From a virus: a stretch of 63,647 bases of DNA. The DNA lies in IMG/VR virus record IMGVR_UViG_3300032080_000005, positions 1 to 63,647 of that record; one strand, given 5' to 3'. This document shows positions 24,009 through 31,778 of this stretch, in pieces. Each line of letters opens with the position of its first letter. Within the stretch, counting starts at the first letter, position 1. The notes below the pieces were generated by a model. That model was not told where the DNA came from. It made no database searches and saw only the letters and a list, made by a program, of their open reading frames with translations. The position numbers and the translations under genes are program-made.

Positions 24009-24885
24009 TTTCAAGCCGATGTTGGCGCACTCAAAGTCGCCCGACCCGGAATCACTTGCCTACCCGGTGCTGGTGCAGCCCAAGCTGGATGGCATCCGGG
24101 CCGTCGTGCGGGGCGGCCGCTTGCTCTCGCGGACCCTGAAGTCAATCCCCAACGCCTCGATCCGCGCGGTGCTGGAGGACGCCGCCTACGAGGGACTGGA
24201 CGGCGAGTTGATTGTCGGCGACCCCACCGCGGACGACTGCTACCGGCGGACTTGCTCGTTCGTGATGGCGGAAGACAAGACTGACGAGCCGTGGACGTTC
24301 TACGTGTTCGACAAGCACAACTCCGCCGCAGCCGTTGAGGACCGCATCGCGTCCCTGGTGGCCTTTGGGCGTGTGGTGCCGGTGACGACCATGTCCGCCG
24401 GAGGCGCCGACGAACTGGCAGAGCTGGAGGCACAGTACCTCGCGGCCGGGTTCGAGGGCGGCATCATTCGCACGCTCGGCAGCGCCTACAAGTTCGGGCG
24501 CTCCGGCAAAAAAGGACCGCTGCTGAAGCTGAAGCGCTACATCGACTACGAGGCCGAGGTCGTGGGGGTTGTCGAGGAGCTGCACAACGGCAACGAGGCG
24601 CGCACGAACGAGCTTGGCCGCACTGAGCGGTCGTCCCACGCCGAGAACAAGACGGGCAAGGGAACGCTGGGCGCGCTGATCGTTCGGGCACTCAACGGCC
24701 CGCACGAGGGCGTTGAGTTCAAAGTCGGGACCGGCTTCACGGCCTCCCAGCGGGAGGAGTTGTGGGACGACCACGCGACCCTCATAGGCTACGTCGTCAA
24801 GATCAAGTCGTTTCCGGTCGGAACGAAAGACCGGCCGCGGCATCCGGTCTGGTTGGGCTGGCGCGACCTGGAGGTAGACGGCTGA
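24001..24885 (+). CDS. ATP-dependent DNA ligase
   Basis: 294 residues from ATG 24001. Motif I VQPKLDGIRA at about 23-32 holds the adenylated lysine, LLSRTLK follows as motif Ia, GLDGELIVG at about 63-71 as motif III, GFEGGIIR at about 154-161 as motif IV, and PLLKLKRY at about 174-181 as motif V. The C-terminal 100 residues form the OB-fold with VKIKSFPVGTKDRPRHPVWLGWR. The enzyme seals nicks in duplex DNA. No extra domains. Confidence 0.88.
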   Translation: MTDFKPMLAHSKSPDPESLAYPVLVQPKLDGIRAVVRGGRLLSRTLKSIPNASIRAVLEDAAYEGLDGELIVGDPTADDCYRRTCSFVMAEDKTDEPWTFYVFDKHNSAAAVEDRIASLVAFGRVVPVTTMSAGGADELAELEAQYLAAGFEGGIIRTLGSAYKFGRSGKKGPLLKLKRYIDYEAEVVGVVEELHNGNEARTNELGRTERSSHAENKTGKGTLGALIVRALNGPHEGVEFKVGTGFTASQREELWDDHATLIGYVVKIKSFPVGTKDRPRHPVWLGWRDLEVDG

Positions 24886-25076
24886 TGGCCGTCAGCAAGG
24901 CGCACAAGAAACTGATAAAAGACGCGGAAGCCGCTGGCGGCCGCATCGTCAAAAAGTCCAAGGGCATCATGATCCACGGCCCGGAGGGGAGCGCGATGAT
25001 TCATCTTTCGACCTCAGACACCAGGGCACTCGCCAACGCGCGGGCTGACCTTCGCAGGGCGGGGCTGGATATATGA
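24885..25076 (+). CDS. HicA-like small dsRBD-fold protein
   Basis: 63 residues starting on the last base of the ligase stop. HKKLIKDAEAAGGRIVKKSKGIMIHGPEG then HLSTSDTRALANARADLRRAGL matches the alpha-beta-beta-beta-alpha layout of HicA and similar phage proteins. The classical catalytic His of HicA (in GSH) is replaced by SKG, so mRNA interferase activity is doubtful. No HicB-like partner follows. Confidence 0.5.
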   Translation: MAVSKAHKKLIKDAEAAGGRIVKKSKGIMIHGPEGSAMIHLSTSDTRALANARADLRRAGLDI

Positions 25077-25285
25077 GTCACGCTTCGACGCCGCCGTACA
25101 AGGTGGTCAAAGTCAAGAGCATCGTCAAAGGGCCGTTCTGCTCGCCCTGGCGGCACCCGATCTGGTGGTGGAAGATGCGCCACCTTCGCGCCGACATCAA
25201 GGTGCTCGACAAGATCAACCCGGACCTGTCGTCCAAAATGCGGGAACTCGAAGACGACGCCTTCCTGAACGGGAGCGGCAAATGA
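25073..25285 (+). CDS. 70-aa hypothetical protein
   Basis: ATGA overlaps at both ends. Lys/Trp-rich first half (KSIVKGPFCSPWRHPIWWWK), acidic helical second half. No family recognised. Confidence 0.55.
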   Translation: MSHASTPPYKVVKVKSIVKGPFCSPWRHPIWWWKMRHLRADIKVLDKINPDLSSKMRELEDDAFLNGSGK

Positions 25286-25758
25286 AGCACTGGCTCTGCG
25301 TTGATCCCGGCGAGACGACCGGCTACTCCATCTGGGACGAGAAAGGGAACTTGGTCTACGCCGACCAGCTCCCGATGTGGAACTTCATCGACCTCGTATA
25401 CGAAACGGCCGCGCGCCAGGATGACGACAACGACTTCCGCAAAGCGGTGACGTGGGGTGACGTGGAGGTCGAGGACTTCGAGGCCGTCATCTGCGAGGAG
25501 TGGCAGCTCTACCCCTGGGAGTTGCAGAACCTGGCCTGGGACAAATGCCGGACGGCTCGCGCCATCGGGGCGCTGACGCTGATCTGCCGCCGGTTCGGAA
25601 TCAAACTGGTCTTCCAGGGCGCCGACATTAAGGAGGCAGCCAAGCAGGCTGGCGCGGAGGCGCTGTACCTGGAGCCGGTCCACGAGAACCGCCACGCCAA
25701 CGACTCCATTCAGCACGGTGTTTTCTACGTCGCAAAGAACGGTGGGGCACCCGTATGA
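25282..25758 (+). CDS. RuvC-like Holliday junction resolvase
   Basis: 158 residues from ATG 25282. LCVDPGETTGYSIWD at about 5-19 is the first acidic motif of the RNase H-fold resolvases, AVICEEWQLYP at about 69-79 supplies the Glu motif, and HANDSIQHGVFYV at about 139-151 gives the terminal His-x-x-Asp pair. RuvC-type enzymes cut four-way junctions and branched DNA before packaging. Coupled by ATGA to both neighbours. Confidence 0.8.
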   Translation: MKHWLCVDPGETTGYSIWDEKGNLVYADQLPMWNFIDLVYETAARQDDDNDFRKAVTWGDVEVEDFEAVICEEWQLYPWELQNLAWDKCRTARAIGALTLICRRFGIKLVFQGADIKEAAKQAGAEALYLEPVHENRHANDSIQHGVFYVAKNGGAPV

Positions 25759-25925
25759 CTTCAGCTTTCGGACAGAAGCGGGAGCCGCTGGCACAGAACC
25801 AGCTCATAAAGAAACTAGAGGCCGAAGGTAAAACTGACACGGATGAATACCGTGAGGTCATCGAGGAACGGCGGGAGTACGAACGCATGGATTATGACCT
25901 TTACCTAGACGCGAAGCTCGGCTGA
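25755..25925 (+). CDS. 56-aa charged helical protein
   Basis: Coupled to the resolvase by ATGA and to the next gene by one base. Nearly all helix-forming charged residues with LIKKLEAEGKTDTDEYREVIEE. Function unknown. It is too short for many gene callers. Confidence 0.5.
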   Translation: MTSAFGQKREPLAQNQLIKKLEAEGKTDTDEYREVIEERREYERMDYDLYLDAKLG

Positions 25926-26284
25926 TGGAGGTACAAGCAAACCCGGAGAGTCTGCCGCGTCTGATTGCGATGCTGCTCGGCGGTTCTGCGCCACCGCGGC
26001 CCAAACGCTGGTGGCAATTCTGGCGCCGCCCGCGCCACTACACGCACATCTGGAGGCGCCCACACGACCCGGATGGTGACGGTGAAGGGACGTGGTATCG
26101 GCCCTTCGCTGATTCGAAAGGCTGGTGTTGGCGGCCGCCGGACATCGCTCCCGAGGATCGCTGCACTTCCGAGGAGTGCCTGTTCGGGCGCGAATGGATA
26201 CAGTGCAAGAAGCGGCGCGGGCACAAGGGCTGCCACCGCAACTGTGAAACGTGGGGTTGGGACGAAGGAGACGAGCGGGCATGA
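25925..26284 (+). CDS. Cys/Trp/Arg-rich 119-aa protein
   Basis: Starts on the last base of the previous stop. Contains a striking Arg/Trp stretch (PKRWWQFWRRPRHYTHIWRR) and six Cys in the C-terminal half (CWRPP, CTSEECLFG, CKKRRGHKGCHRNCETW), which looks like a metal-binding or disulphide-rich module. No family recognised. The positively charged face suggests nucleic-acid binding. Confidence 0.55.
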   Translation: MEVQANPESLPRLIAMLLGGSAPPRPKRWWQFWRRPRHYTHIWRRPHDPDGDGEGTWYRPFADSKGWCWRPPDIAPEDRCTSEECLFGREWIQCKKRRGHKGCHRNCETWGWDEGDERA

Positions 26285-27519
26285 CGGACACTTATGCAAC
26301 GGGGACCGTCAAGGTCAGCGCGAACAACGGCGGCGCCCTCGCAGCGCAGGCTCTCGCCGGACAGTTCGGCGGGAAGTGGGGCAAGCGCGCCGTCACGGCG
26401 GCCGCGCTGGCGCAGATGGCTTGGCCTGCATACAAAACGGCGCGGGAGTGGTACCGCAACCGGAACGGCGACTACAAGCTGACGATCCACGGCGAAGACA
26501 TGATCTACGCCGACGTACACGCTTGGGTGCTGAAAGAAATGGCGGAGGAAGACCGTCGCTCCATGTCCGCCAGCACGGAAATCACTTACGACGCGGACGA
26601 CAACGAGATTCCGCACATCAAGCTCGGCTTCGACGGCAGCGTCGAACAGCAGATTACGGTCGCCGGGCACCCGGTGGTCGTGAAGGTCAGCCGGGAGCAG
26701 CTTCCCGACCGCATCAGTCTCTCGTCGGACAACTGGCGCCTGAGCATGGAGAAAATCCTGTTCACCACGGAGACGCTGGAGGCTCGGGCGGCCGTGGTCG
26801 AGGCGCTGGAAGCCGTCGCCACCGAGAAGTACAAGAGCGACGATCCGCCCGCGCTGATGATGCCGTCGCGTTGGGGCGGAGGCTGGCAGAAGCGTGCTGA
26901 CCTCCCGACCCGCGGCCTCGACTCCGTCATTCTGAAGGCAGGCCAGTTGGAGCGGCTGTCCGACGACCTGGGCGACTTTCTCGCCAGCGAGGATCGCTAC
27001 GTCAGGATGTCGCAGCCCTGGCACCGCGGCTACCTGCTGCACGGGCCTCCGGGGACCGGCAAGACGAGCCTGGCGCGCTCTCTCGCCACGGAGTACAACC
27101 TGCCGACGTACTACCTGCCCCTGGGCGACATCGCGAAAGACTCCGACCTGATGCAGCTCGTCGGCGGCATCAAGCCGCGGTCGGTCCTGCTGCTGGAGGA
27201 CGTGGACAGCTTCCACGCGGCCACCGACCGTAGCGACGAGAAGGACCACGCCTCCGTGGCGACGCTGCTGAACGCCCTCGACGGCGTCTGGACGCCCCAC
27301 GGCCTGATAACCATCATGACCACGAACAACAAGGAGGCGCTTGACCCCGCGCTGATTCGCGCCGGTCGCATCGACGTTGACGAGGAACTGAGCAATCTCG
27401 ACGAGGATCAGGCTGTCCGCCTCGCGGAGCGTTTGCGGCCGGGTGGATTGACGGACGCAGTATCCTTTGTAGGACAAGCACCATCTGAGCTGATCGAGCA
27501 CATCCGCAACAACACGTAA
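26281..27519 (+). CDS. BCS1-like AAA+ ATPase
   Basis: 412 residues from ATG 26281. N-terminal hydrophobic Ala-rich segment (about 15-50), then a beta-rich domain similar in position to the BCS1-specific region, then AAA core: Walker A HGPPGTGKTSLA at about 255, Walker B LLLEDVDSF at about 304, sensor 1 IMTTNNKE at about 348 and an arginine-finger-like LIRAGRIDV at about 359. Phages commonly carry BCS1-like AAA proteins of unknown role; in bacteria some work in defence systems. Followed by a chain of small genes. Confidence 0.82.
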   Translation: MTDTYATGTVKVSANNGGALAAQALAGQFGGKWGKRAVTAAALAQMAWPAYKTAREWYRNRNGDYKLTIHGEDMIYADVHAWVLKEMAEEDRRSMSASTEITYDADDNEIPHIKLGFDGSVEQQITVAGHPVVVKVSREQLPDRISLSSDNWRLSMEKILFTTETLEARAAVVEALEAVATEKYKSDDPPALMMPSRWGGGWQKRADLPTRGLDSVILKAGQLERLSDDLGDFLASEDRYVRMSQPWHRGYLLHGPPGTGKTSLARSLATEYNLPTYYLPLGDIAKDSDLMQLVGGIKPRSVLLLEDVDSFHAATDRSDEKDHASVATLLNALDGVWTPHGLITIMTTNNKEALDPALIRAGRIDVDEELSNLDEDQAVRLAERLRPGGLTDAVSFVGQAPSELIEHIRNNT

Positions 27520-27528
27520 GGAGGCACC

Positions 27529-27633
27529 ATGCGTAAAGCTGCATTCCAAATCGGCTTCAACCTGTTGGTCATCTTCGCAGCGGAATTCGCTGTGCGGGAG
27601 GTCTTCCGGGCCGTCACCAGGCGGGCACGTTGA
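27529..27633 (+). CDS. 34-aa membrane peptide
   Basis: TAAGGAGGCACC precedes the ATG. A single hydrophobic helix (about residues 8-22) is flanked by basic residues. Ends in an overlap with the TTG of the next gene. Confidence 0.5.
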   Translation: MRKAAFQIGFNLLVIFAAEFAVREVFRAVTRRAR

Positions 27634-27830
27634 TCGTCCGCGCCTTCGACGCGATGCAAGCGGCGGCCGCCGCGCTGGACGATTGGTCGCCCGGTGATAC
27701 TGCTCGCGAGGAGGCGCGCATGGTCTACAGCGCGGCGGCACAGATGCACGTTGCCGCGCAGGCTGCCTACAAGGTTCAGTTGGACGACCGCATCCCGGTC
27801 CCCGACTGGATCGAGAGGTACCTGCCGTGA
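27630..27830 (+). CDS. 66-aa Ala-rich soluble protein
   Basis: TTG start in an overlap with the previous stop. Two amphipathic helices rich in Ala, ending with DWIERYLP. GTGA overlap to the next gene. No family recognised. Confidence 0.55.
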   Translation: MIVRAFDAMQAAAAALDDWSPGDTAREEARMVYSAAAQMHVAAQAAYKVQLDDRIPVPDWIERYLP

Positions 27831-28039
27831 GGCAATCCGGCGACACGACGGAGGTCACGCAAGAGCCGCCGAAGGTGGAGGTCAACGGCGTGATGATGAC
27901 GCGGCAAGAGTGGCGCGAATTCATGAAGGAATGCCCGCACGAGAGCTTCAGTCACCCCGGCGTCGAACTGATGGACGGCAGCCGATGTCGATTTGCGACC
28001 GCTGCAAGTTCATCCAGCACGAGGAGATTGCAAAAATGA
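27827..28039 (+). CDS. 70-aa hypothetical protein
   Basis: GTG start overlapping the previous stop. Polar and acidic, with VNGVMMTRQEWREFMKECP as the only notable helix. Its last 55 bases overlap the 24-codon frame at 27985, so the true end or reading could be different. Confidence 0.45.
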   Translation: MRQSGDTTEVTQEPPKVEVNGVMMTRQEWREFMKECPHESFSHPGVELMDGSRCRFATAASSSSTRRLQK

Positions 28040-28059
28040 TCGAAGGGGAGGCAAACTGA
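27985..28059 (+). CDS. 24-aa CxxC peptide
   Basis: ATG at 27985 with a CDRCKF knuckle close to its N-terminus, stop overlapping the next ATG by one base. Coupling supports it, but overlap with the preceding frame makes one of the two uncertain. Confidence 0.4.
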   Translation: MSICDRCKFIQHEEIAKMIEGEAN

Positions 28060-28292
28060 TGCTGACGGAGGAGCGCAAGCTGGGACTGATGGGTCTGGCG
28101 ACGTTGGGGATTACCGAACGTGTCCGGCTCAATCGCACGGAATCCGCGATCTGCGGCGTGCTCAAACTCTGCGGCATCGAGGAACAGTCTGCCGAGAATT
28201 GGGCCAGCGAACTGGTCTACAACGAGGGCGACGAACCCTTGGAGGCTGTGGAGCGGATGCTGAAGGCGCTCGACCTGGAGGTCGGCGAGTGA
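28059..28292 (+). CDS. 77-aa helical protein
   Basis: Start on the last base of the previous stop, with AGGGGAGG upstream. Predicted all-helical, with two Cys and the stretch SAICGVLKLCGIEEQSAENW. Overlaps the next gene by GTGA. Function unknown. Confidence 0.55.
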   Translation: MLTEERKLGLMGLATLGITERVRLNRTESAICGVLKLCGIEEQSAENWASELVYNEGDEPLEAVERMLKALDLEVGE

Positions 28293-28591
28293 TTCGCGTC
28301 AAAGTCGAAATCGTCCCTCACGGCCGCGTTGATGCGTCGGAGGTTCTGCACGACATCTGGATCGAAAACGACGGAACCAGCATCGCTGGCGTCGGCCCGG
28401 ACGAGGGCGGGATCGGCAACTACAACATCTTTCCAGACGGCGAGACGCTGTCGCATCTTCACGTCGTGGACTACCCGAGCATCGTTCGGGAGTGGAACGA
28501 GCAAGTCAAGGCGGCCGAAGCCGAGCCGGGATTCGACCGCGCACGCGCGCCCGTCCCGCCGAAGATCGAGCGCGAGTTCGAGGTCGCGTGA
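28289..28591 (+). CDS. 100-aa beta-rich hypothetical protein
   Basis: GTG start overlapping the previous stop. The N-terminal 60 residues alternate hydrophobic and polar residues (IRVKVEIVPHGR, DIWIENDGTS), suggesting a beta sandwich. The C-terminus is helical and ends acidic. No family recognised. Confidence 0.55.
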   Translation: MIRVKVEIVPHGRVDASEVLHDIWIENDGTSIAGVGPDEGGIGNYNIFPDGETLSHLHVVDYPSIVREWNEQVKAAEAEPGFDRARAPVPPKIEREFEVA

Positions 28592-28818
28592 TGCTGCTCC
28601 GGCGCCGTATCCGCAAGCTGAACGAGCGCGCCCGCGCAGCCTGGGAGAAGGGCCTGGCCGACGCGGCGCCCACGAAGAAGGTCTACCAGTTCGACGGCGG
28701 CCCTGAGCGCCACGCCTACAAGGCGGCCGTCGAAGCCGCGCGCAACGGCGAAGCGACGCGCTACCTCCCGCTCGACGTGTGGGCCATCGTGCTCGCCGAG
28801 GACGCGAGGGGCTGGTGA
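28591..28818 (+). CDS. 75-aa basic protein
   Basis: Starts on the last base of the previous stop. Arg-rich N-terminal helix, followed by HAYKAAVEAARNGEATRYLPLDVW. Probably a small helical protein. Function unknown. Confidence 0.5.
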   Translation: MLLRRRIRKLNERARAAWEKGLADAAPTKKVYQFDGGPERHAYKAAVEAARNGEATRYLPLDVWAIVLAEDARGW

Positions 28819-28898
28819 TTCGCCTCGTGTGGACGTGGGTCAACCCCGTCGAGTGGGCGAAGGCCGTTGGCGAGGCACTGTGGCGGGGGTCGTGGTGA
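28815..28898 (+). CDS. possible 27-aa Trp-rich peptide
   Basis: GTG in a GTGA overlap with the previous stop and GTGA with the next gene. Five Trp in 27 residues. Accepted only for its coupling. Confidence 0.35.
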   Translation: MIRLVWTWVNPVEWAKAVGEALWRGSW

Positions 28899-29218
28899 GC
28901 CTGCCCGACCAAGAAGCCGCGGCGACGCGCAGGGCCTGGAACTTCCTGCTGCACCTGTCGAGCGGAGAGATTCGCGTCTCCGGCCGCGTGACGGACCTCC
29001 GCGCCGAAGCCCGCGACATCGTCAAGCACTTCCCGCTGGGCGGCGACCTGGCGGAGGCCGCGAAACGCTACGCGCCAGAGCTGCTGGGGAAAGTCGAACG
29101 TGAAGCAGACGCACTGGCGCAGGAAGCCGCTAGGGAATCAGCTCGCGCCGACGCCGCGGAGACGCGCGTGGAGGAACTGGAACCGACGATCCCGCCGGAC
29201 TTCCTCAACATGCCTTAG
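28895..29218 (+). CDS. 107-aa helical protein ending the rightward operon
   Basis: I prefer GTG at 28895 (GTGA overlap) to an earlier GTG at 28829 in the same frame. Long helices rich in Ala, Glu and Arg (about 60-100) suggest a coiled coil. Its last codons overlap the stop of the convergent large terminase gene by four bases, so no terminator separates the two arms here. Confidence 0.55.
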   Translation: MSLPDQEAAATRRAWNFLLHLSSGEIRVSGRVTDLRAEARDIVKHFPLGGDLAEAAKRYAPELLGKVEREADALAQEAARESARADAAETRVEELEPTIPPDFLNMP

Positions 29219-30708
29219 CCGCCGAAGAACCCCCGGCCGCCGCCTGGACCGTGAAGCGCGAAGTCCACCAGGCCGGAGTTGTCCCACGCGCTTTCGCGCG
29301 CCATGATGGCGCCGGGGGAGTCGGGGTCGCCCGCGGGCGTCGGCGCCAGGATAATCTCGCGCAAGGCGGCCTCCGCAGCCGGGTCGTCGCGTTCGATGGA
29401 GACGATGTCGATGCCCTGGCCGCCCTCGTGAACGCGACCCCAATGGGCCAGCATCTTCGCGGCGACCATGTCGTCGTGCCCGGTGGCCGCCTCGAACTGG
29501 TAGCGCCCGGATTTCGTCAGCGTGAACTCGTAGCTCTCGAACTCCTCGCGCATGTCGCTGAGGATGCGCGCGCGGCCGTGCTCCATGTCGGCGGCCAGCA
29601 GCCGGGCCATCTGCTCCTTGCGGCCGCCGTTGAAGTCGATGGGCGTCACGTCCACGCCCGCGGCAATCAGGTTGTCGTGGACCACGTCGCCGAGGCCGGT
29701 GGAGTCGATCATCGCCGTGACGCCGTCTACCCCCGGCGCATCTTCCAGCTCCTGGATCGCGTAGCCGATGCGTTTCTGCTGCGTCGGCCAGTCCAAGTCC
29801 TGGAAGCGCTCGAAGTAGCAGGGCATCCCGTCAGATTCCCGGTCGGCGGTGATGACGGTGAAGTCCTGCTTCTTGGCGAGGTCGATGCCGACGAAGATGT
29901 TGCCCCGCGGCTCGACAATCTCGTCGATGACGGAGCCGTCGCGCTCCAGGCCGAGGCCGAAGATCGAGGCGCCCGCGGCCAGGAATTCGGCCATAATCTC
30001 TTGGCGGAAGATAATCTCCGGGAGTTCGTCCTTCGCGGCTTCCGTCTCCGCCAGCGGGACGTAGGGGTTGTCGGTCTGGGCGAAGCGCCAGCTCTCGTAG
30101 CCGCGCTTGTTTTCCTGGCCGAGCTTCCACATCTGCCAGAACCAGTTGTGACCACGCGGCGTGCTGATGATGAACGCCTCGCCCCCGGTGTCCATGAGGG
30201 TCGGGCGGATAAGCTGCTGCCAGACGTTGTCCGGGATCAGGGCGGCCTCGTCCACGACGACGAAGTCCACACCCTCGCCCGCGAGGGAGTCCGGCGAGCC
30301 GCCGGAGTAGAACTCAATCATCGTCCCGTCCTTCAACTGGAGAATCTTCGTGGTGGACGTGTAGGCGGGCGCCGGTTTGGCGAGCCAGGAAGGCGGGAGC
30401 TGGTTGACGACCTCGCGGTATCCACGGGAGACGTTTTTGTACGTGTTGGCGATCCACCAAATCATCTTCGGCTTGCCGCCGGGGACCGGCCGCGCCCGGC
30501 GCACGATTTCGTGGGCGGCGACCTTCGTCTTGCCCCAACGCCGCCCGGCGGCGAGGGTGCGGAAGCGGGCCTGCGAGTCGAGGATGACCTGCTGGCCGCC
30601 GGGGTGGGGGATCAGGAGGCGCGATGCGAGTTCGTGGCGCGCGCGAGACAGCGCCTCCGGGTTGTCGCGCCCTAGAGCTTCAGCGCGAGCGCGGTCACTC
30701 CCCGACAT
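29215..30708 (-). CDS. terL: terminase large subunit
   Basis: 497 residues from ATG 30708, which overlaps the small-subunit gene by 14 bases; an upstream in-frame ATG inside that gene is less likely. ATPase domain: Walker A AAGRRWGKTK at about 53-62, Walker B VDFVVVDEAA at about 150, and a coupling motif ISTPRG at about 185. Nuclease domain: FVGIDLAKKQDFTVI at about 273, AMIDSTGLGD at about 335 and GHDDMVAAKMLA at about 430 give the three acidic residues of the RNase H-like nuclease. It pumps and cuts DNA during packaging. Position after the lysis genes, at the very end of the leftward region, is unusual. Confidence 0.93.
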   Translation of the reverse strand: MSGSDRARAEALGRDNPEALSRARHELASRLLIPHPGGQQVILDSQARFRTLAAGRRWGKTKVAAHEIVRRARPVPGGKPKMIWWIANTYKNVSRGYREVVNQLPPSWLAKPAPAYTSTTKILQLKDGTMIEFYSGGSPDSLAGEGVDFVVVDEAALIPDNVWQQLIRPTLMDTGGEAFIISTPRGHNWFWQMWKLGQENKRGYESWRFAQTDNPYVPLAETEAAKDELPEIIFRQEIMAEFLAAGASIFGLGLERDGSVIDEIVEPRGNIFVGIDLAKKQDFTVITADRESDGMPCYFERFQDLDWPTQQKRIGYAIQELEDAPGVDGVTAMIDSTGLGDVVHDNLIAAGVDVTPIDFNGGRKEQMARLLAADMEHGRARILSDMREEFESYEFTLTKSGRYQFEAATGHDDMVAAKMLAHWGRVHEGGQGIDIVSIERDDPAAEAALREIILAPTPAGDPDSPGAIMARESAWDNSGLVDFALHGPGGGRGFFGG

Positions 30709-31144
30709 CGGCCGCTTCGCCAGCGATTTTCTTCGCCAGCTCGGGGTCGTCCATCGCGGCACCGAACAGGTCGGAGGCAGCATCGCCGGGGTCTACACGC
30801 TCGTTCTCGTCCAGCACGTCGCGCGCTGGGGCAATCTCTTTGCGGATGTCGATAATCTCTTTGACCGTCAGCTCCTCCGCGCTTTCGAGCCGGGAAATCA
30901 GCTCGGAGTCGGTGCGCCGGACGATGCGGGAGACGCGCTCGCGCATGATGGCGTGGATTTTGTTTTTGACCTGCTCGTCGTGGCGCCAGTTGATGATCGT
31001 GTTCTTGACCGGCACGTCCTCGATTTCGGCGAACTCGCTATGGACCGTCTCAGCGATGGTTTTGTTGGAGGCGCCGTCCGCCCACAGCTCGGCGACGCGG
31101 TCCCGGAGGCCGTCTACGCGGTCGAGGGTGCTGATTCCGCTCAT
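30695..31144 (-). CDS. terminase small subunit candidate
   Basis: 149 residues. N-terminal helix-turn-helix-like region (LWADGASNKTIAETVHSEF), then helical segments with coiled-coil character (SRLESAEELTVKEIIDIRKEI) and an acidic C-terminus, the usual layout of small terminases that recognise packaging sites and oligomerise. Directly upstream of and overlapping the large subunit. The ATG is 6 bases after TATACT, so it is probably translated from a leaderless mRNA. Confidence 0.7.
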   Translation of the reverse strand: MSGISTLDRVDGLRDRVAELWADGASNKTIAETVHSEFAEIEDVPVKNTIINWRHDEQVKNKIHAIMRERVSRIVRRTDSELISRLESAEELTVKEIIDIRKEIAPARDVLDENERVDPGDAASDLFGAAMDDPELAKKIAGEAADVGE

Positions 31145-31156
31145 TCAGCCAGTATA
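31145..31156 (-). promoter_or_regulatory. leaderless promoter of the terminase operon
   Basis: TATACT (31156-31151 read on the minus strand), then 6 bases to the ATG at 31144. It lies between the tRNA-Thr gene and the small terminase gene. Confidence 0.6.
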
Positions 31157-31163
31157 CCAAGGA

Positions 31164-31236
31164 AGCCCACTGCCGGGGTCGAACCGGCGACCTCTCCATT
31201 ACGAAAGGAGCGCTCTGTCATCTGAGCTAAGCGGGC
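31164..31236 (-). tRNA. tRNA-Thr (anticodon CGT)
   Basis: Cloverleaf with acceptor GCCCGCT/AGTGGGC, D-arm GCTC...GAGC, anticodon loop TTCGTAA and T-arm GCCGG/CCGGC with TTCGACC. The inner anticodon-stem pair is a T-T mismatch. No encoded CCA. It is isolated from the other tRNA genes, between the holin candidate and the terminase operon. Confidence 0.85.
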
Positions 31237-31260
31237 GAAGCTAGGGTAACACGAAGAAGG

Positions 31261-31292
31261 ACCGCCCCTATCCCGCGGCGCTTGGGGGCGGT
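31261..31292 (-). terminator. hairpin terminator 1 after the lysis genes
   Basis: ACCGCCCC (31261-31268) pairs with GGGGCGGT (31285-31292) around 16 bases. Confidence 0.5.
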
Positions 31293-31432
31293 GATGCTGG
31301 TGGGGATGCCCACGTTGACGTGTAGACAACTCCGGTCTTGGGACCAGCGGCAGCCGGATCGCGGCGCGGCTCTAGAAGCCGCGGAGGTTTAGCCTGCCCT
31401 CCAGAACCAGAGTATCACAGAGGGCAAGGGAA

Positions 31433-31461
31433 ACTCCCCCTATTCCGCATTTCGGGGGAGT
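31433..31461 (-). terminator. hairpin terminator 2 after the lysis genes
   Basis: ACTCCCCC (31433-31440) pairs with GGGGGAGT (31454-31461) around a 13-base loop. Confidence 0.55.
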
Positions 31462-31522
31462 GTACTAGCCGGGCGGTTGCGGAACCGACCTAGTGCCTTA
31501 ATCGGTTGGGATCAGCAGTGTA

Positions 31523-31759
31523 TCAGGCCGTGTCCTCGAAGTCAATGACCTTTAGGCCAAGGCGCTCGGCGGCGTAGTCGAGGAACTTCACTGCCTCCGG
31601 GACAGCGACGCCAGCGGCGAGACCGGAACCTACCGTCAGCCAAGTCTCCCATTCGTCCGGCAGATCAACGACACCGAGCTGGGCAAGGCCAGCCACGATA
31701 AGACCTACGGCGCCCTGGGCGACAACCTTGCGGCTGATGGGGAAACGATACTTGGGCAT
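31523..31759 (-). CDS. putative holin
   Basis: 78 residues. Basic N-terminus, one or two hydrophobic segments (about 13-32 and 40-57) rich in Ala, Val, Gly and Leu, and an acidic C-terminal end. GGAAGGAGGAAG lies directly before the ATG. It follows the amidase gene in transcription order by 19 bases, which is the usual place of holins that release endolysins. Assignment by size, hydrophobicity and position. Confidence 0.6.
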   Translation of the reverse strand: MPKYRFPISRKVVAQGAVGLIVAGLAQLGVVDLPDEWETWLTVGSGLAAGVAVPEAVKFLDYAAERLGLKVIDFEDTA

Positions 31760-31778
31760 TCTTCCTCCTTCCTGGGGG

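Larger units (their letters stand above)
31237..31522. other. 286-base noncoding region with two hairpins
   Basis: No credible gene. It contains two terminator-like hairpins (31261-31292 and 31433-31461) and a smaller CTAG-loop hairpin near 31366-31383. The region lies downstream of the holin candidate and upstream of the tRNA, so transcripts from the lysis genes probably end here. Confidence 0.5.

Noticed and set aside
24885-25076. HicA toxin of a toxin-antitoxin pair
   Set aside because: The catalytic Gly-Ser-His motif is absent and no HicB-like gene follows. Listed only as HicA-like fold.
30695-30783. Upstream in-frame start of the large terminase (ATG 30783)
   Set aside because: It would add 25 residues coded wholly inside the small terminase gene. 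The ATG at 30708 gives a 14-base overlap and a normal N-terminus.
31237-31522. Possible second tRNA next to tRNA-Thr
   Set aside because: GGTTCCGCAACC looks like part of a T-arm, but no acceptor or anticodon arm could be formed around it.
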